Shown piece by piece: positions 1-13,433 of a stretch of DNA of 64,000 nucleotides. The DNA comes from Paulinella micropora. Lineage: Eukaryota > Cercozoa > Imbricatea > Euglyphida > Paulinellidae. The position numbers were made by a program, and so were the translations under genes. Each line of letters starts with the position of its first letter. The first letter of the stretch is position 1. The notes beneath the pieces were generated by a model that worked only from the letters and a program-made list of their open reading frames with translations, was not told the DNA's origin and did no database searches. The DNA lies in the NCBI GenBank assembly GCA_019918135.1, contig WBZZ01003222.1, forward strand, positions 1 through 64,000. The letters are read 5' to 3'.

Positions 1-200
1 TAGCTTCTGCGCTCTCCCTCTTACCCTTCCCTGTTCTTTGAGCCCCCCGGGCTCAGGGGGCTCAGGGGGAGGAAAGGAAAGAAAAGGGAGGGGGGGCGTC
101 CCCCCCCCCCCCCGGAATCCCCGAAGCCTGTCTCTCCACCGCACTCGTAAAGCCTTTCACACAAATCCCGCGCGCCCTGCGACTCTCGTGGCACAAATCA
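1..200. repeat. Non-coding leader with GC palindrome and G/C-run hairpin
   Basis: No gene is seen. The stretch has a TTTGAGCCCCCC / GGGCTCAGGGGG palindromic block (about 38-75), then a G-run facing a C-run (about 90-113). The same arrangement, with the same flanking words (a TAGCTTCTGCGC start and pyrimidine tracts), recurs at about 1720-1930 and 11690-11930. The window therefore probably starts inside a copy of that dispersed repeat. Confidence 0.6.
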
Positions 201-2165
<1,965 letters not shown>

Positions 2166-2169
2166 GCAA

Positions 2170-2941
2170 ATGCGGCAATTGCCAGACGACCAAAGACAAG
2201 GGGGCCAGGTTGAAAGCCGAGCCAATACCCACAAAAGCCCAGCGCGATGCGTGACAGAAGCCCTACAGGAAAGCTTCGCGACGCAAGCAGCAGCCCGAGA
2301 GTCTTCGCAGGAGCCTGTGGCAAAACGGCCCAGATTATCGCTGTCACAGGCTACAAGCAAAAAACCCCTAGGCTCCTGCAAGCCAGCAGGATTGGCTGAA
2401 ACAGGCGGCGTCACTGCGCCCGAGCAACCGCAGCTGAAATCGTCAGGCCCGCAGGAGATCGACTGGGACGGCAGCGACATTACGCCTTCCAACGGCAAGA
2501 AGCACCTGAACGAGATAATGGCAGAGATGCGCAAGCTTCATCCAGCGCACGGAATTGAGCCCCAGCCCGTGTACCTCGGGTTTATCAAGCCTCTGACCAA
2601 CACCAAACACTTCATGATGAGGGCACAAGTGCGTGCCTGTGTGTTGGCGCACCGGAGCAGCCTCTACTTTTGTGATTATTTCGACAAGAACGGCGTGCGC
2701 AAGGTTCCGTTCCACATCGACCATATCATCCCCGACTCCGCTTGGCGGAGCCGACCACCCACGCAATTACGCACTTATGCCAGAGATCTTCAACCAGCGA
2801 TTTGCTTCGTGGTGGATGCCCGCTAAGGCCCAGTACATGGGTACTAGTTCGCTTGTATACTTCTTTTTTTTTATCTTTGCACAAATGTGCATGTTTGTAG
2901 GCCATACAGCAGCACGATCGGCTATCATTTTTGGCAAGTAA
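2170..2941 (+). pseudogene. HNH-endonuclease-like gene, copy 1 (frameshifted in the HNH motif)
   Basis: The first frame from ATG 2170 has a basic, NLS-like AKRPRLS segment, then a conserved VYLGFIKPLTNTKHF block, then the start of an HNH motif (HIDHIIP). Right after IIP the coding signal jumps to the +1 frame near 2730, where the rest of the motif continues (LGGADHPRNYALMPEIFN) and ends at TAA 2939-2941. H-x2-DHIIP-x2-LGG-x-D-x3-N is a classic HNH nuclease signature. A paralogue with the same layout is at 3782-5586. As it stands the frame ends at 2826 without the catalytic Asn region, so the gene is probably inactive unless the shift is an error. Confidence 0.6.
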
Positions 2942-3227
2942 ATCAAAAAGAAATATACAAGAGAAATAACATTGCACGATCTTGAAGAAATGTAGAGGTT
3001 CTTTCGGCAGAGTATAGTTTTACTCAAGCCTCCAATTTTCTTTTGGTTGGTGCGAAAAAGGGGGAAGAACAGAGACGCAAAAGAAAGTACCAAAAAAAAT
3101 TATTAAAGTTTGACAAATTCTTAGACTTACGCGGCTCATGAACGAGCAGGCAAGGGTGTTTTGTGAGAAGCTGGCAAGGTCGTTAACCCTGAGCTCAAAG
3201 CAAGTACGAGACCAAATACCTAAACTC

Positions 3228-3545
3228 CACGCTCGTGGGGGAGGAGGATGCCGACTCAACTAAGCACCCCAATGCCGGACGCCCCCCCCCCCCCCCTCCT
3301 CTTCTCCCTTGTCGAGACTCCGGCTGAACGACAGCGCTTTTTTGGTACTTTCTTGATGGCGCTTTTCAGCGAAGGCGGCTTGGCGGTCTGTGCATGTGAT
3401 ATGGTCGAAAAAGGCAGCGTTTCCATGCTTCTCTGGCAGTACTGCCTTTTTCGGCCATATCATTCCAAGCGCACACATACGCAAATTTAGCGACAAATTT
3501 TATGCAAAAAAAGAAGAGAGAAAAAAGAAAAATCCTGTTTGAAGA
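3228..3545. mobile_element. Dispersed repeat copy 1 with MITE-like inverted-repeat core
   Basis: About 270 bp here match 6640-6960 closely, including the phrase around TTGTCGAGACTCCGGCTGAA and the tail ending AAATTTAGCGACAAATTTT. The core at about 3398-3467 is an imperfect palindrome: TGATATGGTCGAAAAAGGCA on the left and the complement TGCCTTTTTCGGCCATATCA on the right. No transposase is seen, so it would be non-autonomous. Confidence 0.65.
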
Positions 3546-3781
3546 AAAAGGGAGAGGGAGGGAGGGGGGATGGGGGGGGGGGAAGGGAAGAGCGAGGGGG
3601 GAGGGAAAGGGGAAGCGGAATATTCTTACCCCTCCCCTTCTATTTCTTTTTCAGGTACTTAAAAGGATTCCCTAGTCATTTTTCAAAGCCTCAAGAGAAA
3701 GACCCAAAGAAATTCTACTCAGCCCCCGAGCCAAGCCATCACCAAGCGCCTCGGCAGCTTTTTTGTCGGAGGCAAACATGA

Positions 3782-5586
3782 TTGCCCAAGTCGACAGCGA
3801 TAACTTTCAGCATGTGTTTTGACGAAAACAAATTGCTTATGCAATTAAGCCCCGAAGACTTTGCAAAAGTCAGGCGCTCCGCCAACGGGTTTTTCTGCAT
3901 TTCTGATGCCATTGGAACTTTACTGAATGTTCTGAAGATTCCGCCAGAAAAAAAGTGGTGCCAGGTGGCATTCAAGATTGGGAAAGTAAACAACACAACC
4001 TGTAAAGAAAGTGATCCTGCTGGCACACGGGGTTGACCTACCATTCCCAGTCAAGGTTTTTTCCTTTCCGTACAGAAGCTCGCGGCCGACCGGGGTAAGG
4101 TAGCACCCGCGACAGAAGTAAGCGCAGGAGAAAAGCGAGGCGTGGCTTGTACGAACCTTCGCGGGTTGTTGACTATTCTGAGTCAATTCGACCATCCGCG
4201 CTGCAAGAAGCTGCAAGCGGAAATGATCCAAGTGGCGTGGTGCGCGATGGCGGGTTTACCAATAGTATTACCTAGCGCAGCATCCGAGCAAACGCCATCA
4301 TCCCAAGTAACAACCAAACATAACGCAAGCTCCACCAAAGCCGTGATATTGCACGCGCCCGATCACGAGCGGGCCCAAGTGTCAGGGATCAAGCAGCATT
4401 CTGAGCCCGCGCAGGAGTCTGCGCCAGGATTGAACGATTTAGTATCTATCATAACTAACCCTAAACACCCACGCTCGAGAGAATGTTATATCGATTTAAT
4501 CGCTATATCATTACGCGCGACGACGGCAACTCGGAGCTTGCATCAAAGCTCGCGAACGTCTTAGCGTCGTCGCTCGAAAAGGCGGTGGAGCAAGTACAGC
4601 CGAACAGCAGCAGCAGGGGTCTTCCGACACTGCACAAGCCACAAGCTCGATCGAAACCGCGCCTCTGTCTGAACCCGAGCATGAGCAGGTCCAACGACGC
4701 AAGCAGCAGCCCCGAGAGCCTTTGCAGGAGCATGTGGCAAAACGGCCTAGGTTATCGTTGTCACAGGCTATCAGCAAACAAACCCTAGGCAAAGACAATG
4801 CAAGTTCGGCACTACTAGTAGATCCGTTGCTAGCAGCAACTGCCCCAACTGTTCTTACCAACGATGGGAAGCCGGAGCTCACTGCTTCTACCAGGCCTGC
4901 GGAACGGGTAGACAAGGTTGAAACAGAGAAGCAAGAGCTATCGGTGATCAACGCGCAGGAGCAGCCCCCCCAACCCGCGCCTAAAAGTAGTAGTACTAAC
5001 GACACTGCTGTGGGTAAAACCAAGCGCTGCGAGGTGGATGAGTCCTTCCCCGTTGAACCCAGAGACAAGGCGGCACAAAGTGTCGTGATGTCTCGGGGCC
5101 TGCACGACCTAAACAACTGGGAAGAACAAGATATATCAAATCCAGCAGGGAAACGCGTTCTGCGGCAAATCTTGACAAAGATGAAATCGCTTTACAAGCG
5201 CTCGGAAGTAAAGGTAGCACCGCTGTATTTGGGTTACGTCAGGCCGCTAACCAATACCAAGCGCTTCGTGTCGCGCGGCCAGGTTCGTAATTGGATCAAG
5301 AAAACAAAAAAAACCCTTTTCTAAGAGATTACTTTGATGACAAAGGTCGCCGTAAGCTCGCCTGGCACGTTGACCACATCATCCCGCGTCGGTTGGGGGG
5401 CTAGACCACCCGCGCAACTACGCCATCATGCCTCAAATCTTCAATACTGAATTTGGCGGGTGGTGGTCCGCCGCCAAGGCTCAGTATATCACTGTGACGG
5501 CGGCACGTCACGCCTTGTTATTTGCACAATACGTACGCAAAAAGGTCCAGCGAGACGTAAGATTGGATGACTTGGAAATGTGGTAA
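3782..5586 (+). pseudogene. HNH-endonuclease-like gene, copy 2 (several frame changes)
   Basis: Coding signal passes through several frames: 3782-about 3985 (then a GTAAAC donor-like site), about 4020-4105, 4142-4564, 4483-4788, 4722-5324, then two more steps to the stop at 5584-5586. The C-terminal part parallels copy 1: AKRPRLS, LYLGYVRPLTNTKRF, HVDHIIP, and after the last shift LDHPRNYAIMPQIFN. The last two shifts fall on homopolymers (an A-run at about 5301-5313 and GGGGGG at 5395-5400), each consistent with one lost base. Upstream breaks could be short introns or decay. The N-terminal part (3782-3985) resembles no family I can name. Confidence 0.5.
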
Positions 5587-5799
5587 AAAAAGCTTGCTAA
5601 GGGTTCTTTTTGTTTTTCCAACAAGCGTAACCACCCAGCCAGCACCACGAAGGCCCCTAACAAAGAAATGTAAATTTATATTAAAATCAATTAAAGTAAA
5701 AAGCTCGGCAGACATTTCCATACGCTTACCCTTTGCCCCCCCCCCCTCCCCTTCCTCCCCCCCCCTCTCTCTTTCCTCCTCTTTCTGCTCTTGTACAAC

Positions 5800-6170
5800 G
5801 TACCTCGTTCGCAAGAATGCCTGGGGACACGGTGAAGATCATGAAACCGAGCTGGAGCTAGAGGCCACTTTGGGCAAGGAAGTCCTGGGTGAAGATCTAC
5901 ACTTGTACACTCTGGAAGAACCGGAAGGTCTGGTACAGATCGACACCCCAGAGTTTGAAATGCGAGTTAAAAGCCTTAGGCTCCTCAGGGATAACAATTC
6001 CGACGCAATCCGATTCTTTGAGGAGCGCGGGATTCCTAGCAAGTATTTGCTTCGGTAAGACTCTTAACACGCAATTTAAGTTTGTCGTGACAGCTAGCCT
6101 GTGCGGACTGATCCTGAAGAGCGACAAGGAGGAGAGAAGCGCTTTACCACTCCTTCTTTTCATTTCCTAG
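5800..6170 (+). pseudogene. Possible exon or gene fragment, acidic, unknown
   Basis: From about 5815 to 6058 one frame is rich in Glu, Asp and Leu and looks coding, but it has no suitable ATG. It ends at 6055-6057, where the sequence also reads GGTAAGA, a good splice-donor match. A second frame continues with a plausible protein stretch to about 6140. No family was recognised. It may be one exon of a broken or spliced gene. Confidence 0.3.
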
Positions 6171-6640
6171 CCCACTTGCGCAAGTGTAAAGCTTCGTGGA
6201 GCTCGTAATAAAAAAAATTGTATCCAAGAGCGATGTCACTAATTCTAGGCCTGAAGATTTTATAGATGTCATTTCTTTAGACTATATAGCACAGCCCCCA
6301 CCTACTCTCCCGTCCTTAGTACTGTGTGCCAAGTGTAATACTTTGTCAAACTTCTCTGTGGATTCACTCCATCAAGATTTCAATCCAATCTGGCTCTCAG
6401 GTACAGCCTGCCGAGCCAGACCGTTGCTATAAACTCTTGTCCCCCGGACCAGGTTAAATCTGTGGCTTTAGAGGGGGAGCAAAAATAAGTAAACTTTTTT
6501 TTGGGGAGCCCACAGGGGGGGGGCGCCCCCCTCTCACTTTTTTTTCTTTCCTCCCTTTGAGCCCCCTGAGCCCGGGGGCTCAAAGAACAGAGGAAGGGCA
6601 AGGGGGGAGGGAGAGAGCACAGACGCTACCAAAAAAAGTA
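6171..6640. other. Non-coding stretch with palindrome and hairpin
   Basis: No gene is supported. It contains a G-run/C-run hairpin (about 6515-6536) and an inverted GAGCCCCCTGAGC / GGGGGCTC palindrome (about 6556-6583), the reverse-orientation form of the block at 38-75. Confidence 0.5.
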
Positions 6641-6960
6641 TATGAAACGCCTCAACTAAGCCCCCCAATGCCGGACGCCCCCCCCCCTCCATCTCCCTTG
6701 TCGAGACTCCGGCTGAACGACGGCGCTTTTTCGGTACTTTCTTCATGGTGCTTTTAGCAAAGGCTGCTTGGCGGTCTGTGCATGTGATATGGCCAAAAAA
6801 AGGCAGCGTTTCCATGCTTTTCTGGCAGTACTGCCTTTTTCTGCCATATCCTTCCAAGCGCAAACATACGCAAATTTGGCGACAAACTTTGTGCAAAAAA
6901 AAGAAGAGAGAAAGAGGGAGGGAGTGCGCAAGACTTGTCATTTGCGCAACAAAAAAATTC
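6640..6960. mobile_element. Dispersed repeat copy 2 with MITE-like inverted-repeat core
   Basis: Second copy of the repeat at 3228-3545, with the palindromic core at about 6782-6853 (TGATATGGCCAAAAAAAGGC on the left, TGCCTTTTTCTGCCATATC on the right). It ends with AAATTTGGCGACAAACTTT followed by a purine-rich tail, a terminal word also seen next to the elements near 15.9 and 16.2 kb. Confidence 0.65.
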
Positions 6961-7017
6961 TGGCGCAAAGTTTTGCACGACTGTATGATACGACCGGAAA
7001 AGGCAGTGCTTACCACC

Positions 7018-7180
7018 ACCTAGCGCGGACCGAAACGTGATGGCGCCGTTAGACTGTCGCGATAATCGGTTGTCTATTTCCAGCAAGAACGACGCTGCCT
7101 TTCACACCAGGCATTGCTCATCATCCGAACCCTTCACGAAATTCCAGAGCGTTAGCCATAGCCCTTTGTAGCACGAGTCC
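7018..7180 (-). pseudogene. Chimeric fragment copied from the gene at 12275-13362
   Basis: Positions 7018-7105 match 12393-12478 nearly base for base (encoding LEIDNRLSRQSNGAITFRSA). Immediately next to this, 7103-7180 matches 12769-12844 (the segment encoding GSDDEQCLV). About 290 bp between the two source segments are absent. It is a deleted, non-functional copy. Confidence 0.75.
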
Positions 7181-7199
7181 GTCTGTTCCCTTTGTTGTC

Positions 7200-10100
7200 A
7201 AGCAAAAAAATTTTTTTTTCCTCTTTTCATATTTTTCTGACCTTGCGCACGGTGACCGAGCCATGGCACGGACAGGACGACGTCAGGACGATGTCGGGGT
7301 AGTGAGGCTCTTGTCCTCCTGGCACAATTGACCACTGCCCATCCATTCACCGCAGGGGGGCTCAAAGAGTATTTTCCCTTCATGCCCTTTGTCTTCTCCT
7401 TTCCTCTCCCCCCCCCCCCCCCCTTCTTCCCCCCGCCTGTTTTGTCTGTTGTCGGACCAAAAAGATTTGTTTTCCTCTTTTCATCCGCCACAGGGCTGTG
7501 CCGGAGCACGGTGCTCCGCTCCTAGTCTTCGGTGCCCCAAGTGTAAGACCGTCGAGCTTTGATTCAACGTATTCTTTTTCGCACTCTCTTGGCGCGCGAG
7601 CAGAGCACAGACGATGCCGGCTAAGGTTCTAGCATAGGCTACCGCAGCAACATGACGTGGGCCGGATGCCGCGGCAGCCTGAGGGTGCCGTTGCAAGTGT
7701 CAAGTGTAATGCCTTGTCGAGTTTTAATTCAGCGTGATTTGTCTTGCACTTTCTTGGCGCCCCCTGCCTCTTCCTCTCTCCCCTGAGCCCAAGAAGCTCA
7801 AGGGGGAAGGGTGAATGGCGCAGAAGCTACAAACAAAATAAATACATGTCAAGATTACAACTCTGTCATGGATTTTTTTTTGTACATTTCTTGGCGCGCC
7901 CCCTTCTTAGCGCGCCCCTGCCCTCCCTTTCCCGCTTCTGCTCCCGATTCTCAGACAGTGAGGGGGGGGACGGGTGGAGGCACATCCCGCCCCCTTCTTC
8001 CCCCCTTTCTCTTCTTCCCTCCCGTCTGTTCCCTTTGTTGTCGGGCAAATTTTTTTTCCTCTTTTCATATTTTTCTGACCTTGCGCACAGTGGCCGAGCC
8101 ATGGCACGGACAGGACGCCGTCGGGGGGTGAGGCTCTTGTCCTCCTAGCACATTGACCACCGCCCATCCATTCGCCGCAGGTCGTGCTGGAGCACGGTGC
8201 TCTGCTCCTAGTTTTCAGTGCCCACGTGTACGACCGTCGAGCTTTAATTCAGCGTATTCTTTTTCGCACTCTCTTGGCGCCCCCCTCCTCCCCCTTTACA
8301 TTTGTCTTGTGCCTCCCCTCCCTCTACCCCTACCCCCCCCCTGAGCCCGGGGGGGCTCAAAGAGCAGGGGGCAGATTTGCAACAAAAACTAAGCAGATTC
8401 CACCGAGCCCATGTCGGGGCACCCCCCCCCCTCTGTATTCTCAAATCCTTTCTGCCACCCTCTCCCCCCTTCCCTCTTACCGACGGGGGGAAGATAGATT
8501 GATCCTCCCCGGCCCTTTTCTCTCTTAGTTTTCAGTGCCGAAGATTAAAACTTTGTCAAGGATTTCTTTTTATTAATTTTTTTTACACCGGCGAAGCGCG
8601 CCCCTCCCCCACCTCCTTTCATATTTTCTGACCTTGCGCACGGTGGTCGAGCTATGGTACGGACAGGACGCCGTCGGGGGAGTGAGGCTTTTGTCCTGGC
8701 GCATTGACCACCGCCCATCCATCCTCCGCAGTGTCGTGCTGGAGCACGGTGATCTGCTCCTAGTTTTCAGTGCCCCCAAGTGTAAGACCGTCGAGCTTTG
8801 ATTCAACGTATTCTTTTTCGCACTCTCTTGGCGTGCGAGTAGAGCACAGACGGTGCCGGGCAGGGTTCTAACATAGGCTACCGCAGCAACATGACGTGTG
8901 CCGGATGCTGCGGCAGCCTGAGGGTGCCGTTGCAAGTGTCAAGTGTAAGACTTTGTCGAGTTTTAATTCAGCGTGACTTTTCTTGCACTTTCTTGGCGCC
9001 CCACTCCCCCTGCCCCTTCCCTTTCCTTCTCTCTCTCTTGGTTCTCAGTGCCAAGATTAAAACCTTGTCAGGGATTTTTTTTGCGTGATTTTTCCTGTAT
9101 ATTCTTAGCGCGCCCCTACCCCTCTCCCTACCCTCTCCCTTCCCTCTCCCACTCCCTGTTCTCAGAAGGGGGACTAAGACAATTCGTGCTCTCCCCCTCC
9201 CGGCCCCTTCTCCTCTTAGTTTTCAGTGCCAAGATTACAACTTTGTCACGGATTTTTTTAATTTTTTTTTTGTATATTTCTTAGCGCGCCCCTGCCCTCC
9301 CGATTCTCAGACTGAGGAGGGGCGGGGGAAGCACATCCCGCCCCCTTCTTTCCCCCCGTCTGTTCCCTTTGTTGTCGGGCAAAAAAAAATTTTTTTTCCT
9401 CTCTTCATATTTTTCTGACCTTGCGCACGGTGGCCAAGCCATGGCACGGACAGGACGCCGTCGGGGTAGTGAGGCCCCTTGTCCTCCTGGCACACATGAC
9501 CACCGCCCATCCATTCGCCGCAGGGTCGTGCTGGAGCACGGTGCTACGCTCCTAGTTTTCAGTGCCCCAAGTGTACGACCGTCGAGCTTTAATTCAGCGT
9601 ATTCTTTTTCGTACTCTCTTGGCGCGCGAGCAGAGCACAGACGGTGCCCGCCAGGGTTCTAACATAGGCTACCACAGCGACATGACGTGGGCCGGATGCT
9701 GCGGCAGCCTGAGGGTTCTGTTGCAAGTGTCAAGTGTAATGCCTTGTCGAGCTTTCAATAAAAAATTTCTCTTCGTCTCCTAATTCTCAGTGTCAAGTGT
9801 AAGACTTTGTCGAGTTTTAATTCAGCGTGATTTTTCTTGCACTTTCTTGGCGCCCCACTTCCCCTGTCCCTTCCCTTTCCTTCTCCCTCTCTTGGTTCTC
9901 AGTGCCAAGATTAAAACTTTGTCAGGGATTTTTTTTATTAATTTTCTTGTACATTCTTAGCGCGCCCCTACCCTCTCCCTTCCCTCTCCCACTCCCTATT
10001 CTCAGATGGCACTGACCCCGTGCCGGGGCGCCCCCCCCCCTCTGGATCAAGAAATCCTTTCTGCCACCCTCCCCTGAGCCCAGTGGGCTCAAGGAGCAGG

Positions 10101-10760
10101 GGAGGGGAAGGGGGAAGGGTGAATGGCGCAGAAGCTACAAACAAAATAAATACATGGAACGCCTCCACTAATACCCCCCGGCCCCTTCCTCTCTTAGTTT
10201 TCAGTGCCAAGATTACAACTTTGTCATGGATTTTTTTTAATTTTTTTTTGTATATTTCTTAGCGCGCCCCTGCCCTCCCTCTCCCGCTCCCGCCCCGGCT
10301 CTCAGACAGTGAGGGGGGACGGGGGGGGGGAGCACATCCCGCCCCCTTCTTCCCCCCCTTCCTCTTCCACCCTCCCCCCTTCTTCCCCCCGTCTGTTCCC
10401 TTTGTTGTCGAGCAAAAAAAACTTTTTTTTCCTCTTTTCATATTTTTCTGACTTTGCGCACGGTGGCCGAACCATGGCACGGACAGGACGCCGTCGGGGG
10501 TAGTGAGGCCCTTGTCCTCCTAGCACATTGACCACCGCCCATCCATCCTCCACAGACAGTGCCGGCCAGGGTTCTAACATAGGCTACCGCAGCAACATGA
10601 CGTGGACCGGATGCTGCGGCAGCCTGAGGGGTGCCGTGGCAAATGTCAAGTGCAATGCCTTGTCGAGCTTTAATTCAGCGTCAATTCTCTCCATCTCCTA
10701 ATTCTCAGTGCCAAGATTAAAACTTTGTCAGGGATTTTTTTTAATTTTTTTTACATTTCT
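7200..10760. repeat. Field of degenerate interspersed repeats
   Basis: At least five imperfect copies of a unit of about 250-500 bp. Each starts CCTCTTTTCATATTTTTCTGAC and continues through a GCCATGGCACGGACAGGACG block, CATTGACCACCGCCCATCC, an inverted GTGCTGGAGCACGGTGCTC hairpin, and CCGTCGAGCTTTAATTCAGCG. Copies begin at about 7218, 8057, 8618, 9400 and 10431. A second sub-repeat containing CATAGGCTACCGCAGCAACA lies at about 7633, 8872, 9665 and 10577. Between them are copies of a CAAGATTAAAACTTTGTCA word followed by T-runs. Small open frames here are products of the repeats, not genes. Confidence 0.75.
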
Positions 10761-11027
10761 TAGCGCGCCCCTGCCCTCCCCCGGGCGCAGGGGGCTCAAG
10801 GGGAGAGAATATAGAAAAGGGGGGGGGGGGGGAGCGCTCCCCCCCCTCTCTCTTTCTTTTTCCTTTTCTTTTCTCTCTCTCCCCGAAGAAGGGGGAGGGA
10901 AGGGGTACGAAAAACTTGTCATTTGCGCAACAAAAACAATTTTGGCGTGCAGTTCTTTTCCGCGGGGAAAACACACAGACAATTCGGCGACAATTTCATT
11001 CTAGAAAGGAGAAAAAAAAAGGAAAAC
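10761..11027. other. Non-coding gap with G-run/C-run hairpin
   Basis: No gene. A G-run (about 10818-10832) faces a C-run (about 10838-10846) across GAGCGCT, followed by pyrimidine tracts and a CTTGTCATTTGCGCAACAAAAA word that is also found near 6930. Confidence 0.5.
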
Positions 11028-11349
11028 TGTATGGACAGCTGCGCCGTGCAACACCCTGGTACCGCCGACAAAAAAGCGCCGGCTGGAAGCACTACCTGAG
11101 CTCGCAGCCGCCGACCTCGCCTGTGGAACGAACCCCAAACTAAAAAAAAAGGAAGAACATGAAATTACGCCCAGCCTAAACCTCAAACTTGAGCTGGTTG
11201 GACTGAACTCGCTGCGTGTATACATGGAAAAGTGTACAGGGTTGCGAAGTGTTGCTGTGTCCACCGCACCACTAAATTATGACAGCGGGGAGTTTGCATG
11301 TAACAGTTTCCTTTTGCGCGGAGGATCTCGAAACAAATATAAAATTTAA
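11028..11349 (+). pseudogene. LRR-like gene fragment
   Basis: One frame from about 11046 to the TAA at 11347-11349 reads as protein with no stop: a PPTKKRRLEALPEL start, a Lys/Glu linker, then a leucine-rich LNLKLELVGLNSLRVYMEK stretch and a basic end. The only nearby ATG (11032) is in another frame, which would need a shift around the A-run at 11069-11074. The basic N-terminus and Leu spacing resemble the F-box/LRR genes of this window. Probably a remnant. Confidence 0.4.
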
Positions 11350-12270
11350 AAGACCGGTGGCCAGAAAATCCTGGGTTCATTGTGTTTAATAAACTTTTTT
11401 TTGGGCAAGGGCGCTTATGAGGGAGCAAAAAGTTTTAGGCCGCGTGCTGATTGTGCAAATATTGGGTCACCTTCCCATCTGAGAACAGGGAACTAAGGAT
11501 GTACAAAAAATTAATAAAAACAATGCCTGACAAATTTTTAATTTTGGCACAGAGAACTACGAGAGGGAGATGGCAGGTGGGGGGAGAGGAGCAGGGGTGC
11601 GCTAAGCTCGACAGGAGGAAAGGAAAGAGAGGGGTGGCAGAAAGGATCTTTGGATACGGAAGGGGTGGGGAGGGGCGCCGAGCATTGGGGAACTTTTTTG
11701 AGACGTTGCATGCATTTTTTTGGTAGCTTCTGCGCCCTTCCCCCTCCCCCCCCTTGCCCTTCCCCTGTTCTTTGAGCCCCCCGGGCTCAGGGGGCTCAGG
11801 GGGAGGGGAGAATAAAAAAAGGGGGGGGGGGCGCCCCCCCCCCCCCATGGGCCTTGTTTCGACTACAAACTCCGTCTAAGTCAATCGACGAGTGACTTCT
11901 CCAATGAGGCGGCGCGCCAAGAAAGTGTAAAAATACGCTGAATTAAAGCTCGACAAAATTTTACACTTGACACCGAGAACTAGGAGAAGGAGAAGAAAGA
12001 GAGAGGGCGAGACGAAAGGGAAAAGGGAGGGGAGAGGTTGTGCCAAATTGTTTTAATTAAATTTCCGACCATCTTAGACTTTGCACCGGGGATATACGTG
12101 CATTAAAGCTCGATAAAGTTTTAATCTTGGCACTGAGAACTAGAAGACAACGCCCGGCCGGGTCGCAACTCTGCGATTAAAGTCGATTTTTAATACAAGT
12201 TCTTTTTTCTTCAGAAACAGAGCTGAATTTAGGGCAGCTGCTATAAGAAGTAATATCAGAGCTCCCCCGA
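11350..12270. repeat. Repeat-rich non-coding region
   Basis: No gene supported. The block at about 11690-11930 repeats the one at 1720-1930 and the start of the window. Minus-oriented copies of the TTAAAGCTCGAC and TTTTAATCTTGGCACTGAGAACTA words are present at about 11935-12145. Confidence 0.55.
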
Positions 12271-12274
12271 GATC

Positions 12275-13362
12275 TCACTGTGCAATGCCATGGACTTTTT
12301 CTTTTCCGGAGGTCTTGCATTTCTCTTTGTTTATCTCTGACACAGTCTTGCCCAATGCATCAGCGAAATCCTTTTGGGTGCTTTCGGCGTTACCTAGCGC
12401 GGACCGAAACGTGATGGCGCCGTTAGACTGTCGCGATAATCGGTTGTCTATTTCCAGCAAGAACGACGCTGCCTTTCGCACCAGGTCGCTGGCGTTATCT
12501 TTTAACTCGGGCAACCGCGGTAGTTCCATACTTAAGGCCTTGCGACACGGCTCGGGATTTAGTTTTGGTATCTGCACCATAAAGAACAAGAACATGGCGG
12601 CTGCCACTTCACGGGCGTCTAGCTCTTTTCGACCGGTCGCGTATGCAGCGCTATCCCTTCTGGTAACGGGCGCGCCATCTGGGAATCTAACACTTGGTAG
12701 TTGTCAATGACAAACATGGGACCGCCTTGATGAGTGCTGAACCAGACCTTGGCGGGCCTTGCGCCAGGCCACACCAGGCATTGCTCATCATCCGAACCCT
12801 TCACAAAATTATAGAGCGTTCGCCATAGCCTTTTGTAGCACGAGTCCATGTTAGATGTCGGTAGGTCTTTGAGATTGATCTTGATTTTTTTTTGCAGCCC
12901 ACCTTTGGGTGCATAGTAAATTTTGACCAGTTCCTCACAGGCATCGGATGGAACTCCCATGAGCCCGCGAGCGACCATGTCCACAATCATGTTCCGGTCT
13001 CCGTCGTAAATAGTGTACAGCCACAAGGCGGTCTGTTCGCTCATATTGTTACGCACAAACGAATCCAGGTCGGTCCCCGCCACTGACAGAGATGTTGCAA
13101 AATAGACCACGCTTTGGTGGGGAAGGGCTTGGGCCCGTCCGCGAGAAGACTTCTAGCGAAAGGTATACGCAGAGGTGATGAAATTAAACACCCATTGTAT
13201 GGGCATGTGCAAGCAAGAGAACACGTGCAGTTTGTTCGTATGAAAAAACATCTGGGTGGCGGGTTGCGGAACGATTACTGCTCCACCCAGATTACTCACT
13301 GTTCTGAAGTGTTGATTGTACTCTTGCAGTGTGCACTGCACGTATTCGAGACTATCTGCCAT
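12275..13362 (-). pseudogene. Interrupted gene of unknown function
   Basis: Three pieces on the minus strand read as one protein. The first (13362-13156, starting MADSLEYVQCTLQEYNQ) ends at TAG 13153-13155. The same frame continues past that stop as clear coding sequence to 12619. Near 12680 the signal moves to another frame that continues through ELDAREVAAAMFLF and LEIDNRLSRQSNGAI to the stop at 12275. Total length would be about 350 residues. No motif I can assign. A partial copy lies at 7018-7180. It is either decayed or carries one readthrough stop plus one frameshift. Confidence 0.5.
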
Positions 13363-13433
13363 ATTTTTGCTAGCTCTTTAGAAAGTGCGATTTTTTTTTT
13401 ATTAAAGCTCGACGGTCTTACAGGGGGAGGGGG

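Noticed and set aside
7744..10503. Many open frames encoding MARTGRRRG-like and Pro/Ser-rich peptides
   Set aside because: They recur with each repeat copy, start and stop at different points, and are rich in residues from homopolymer and pyrimidine tracts.
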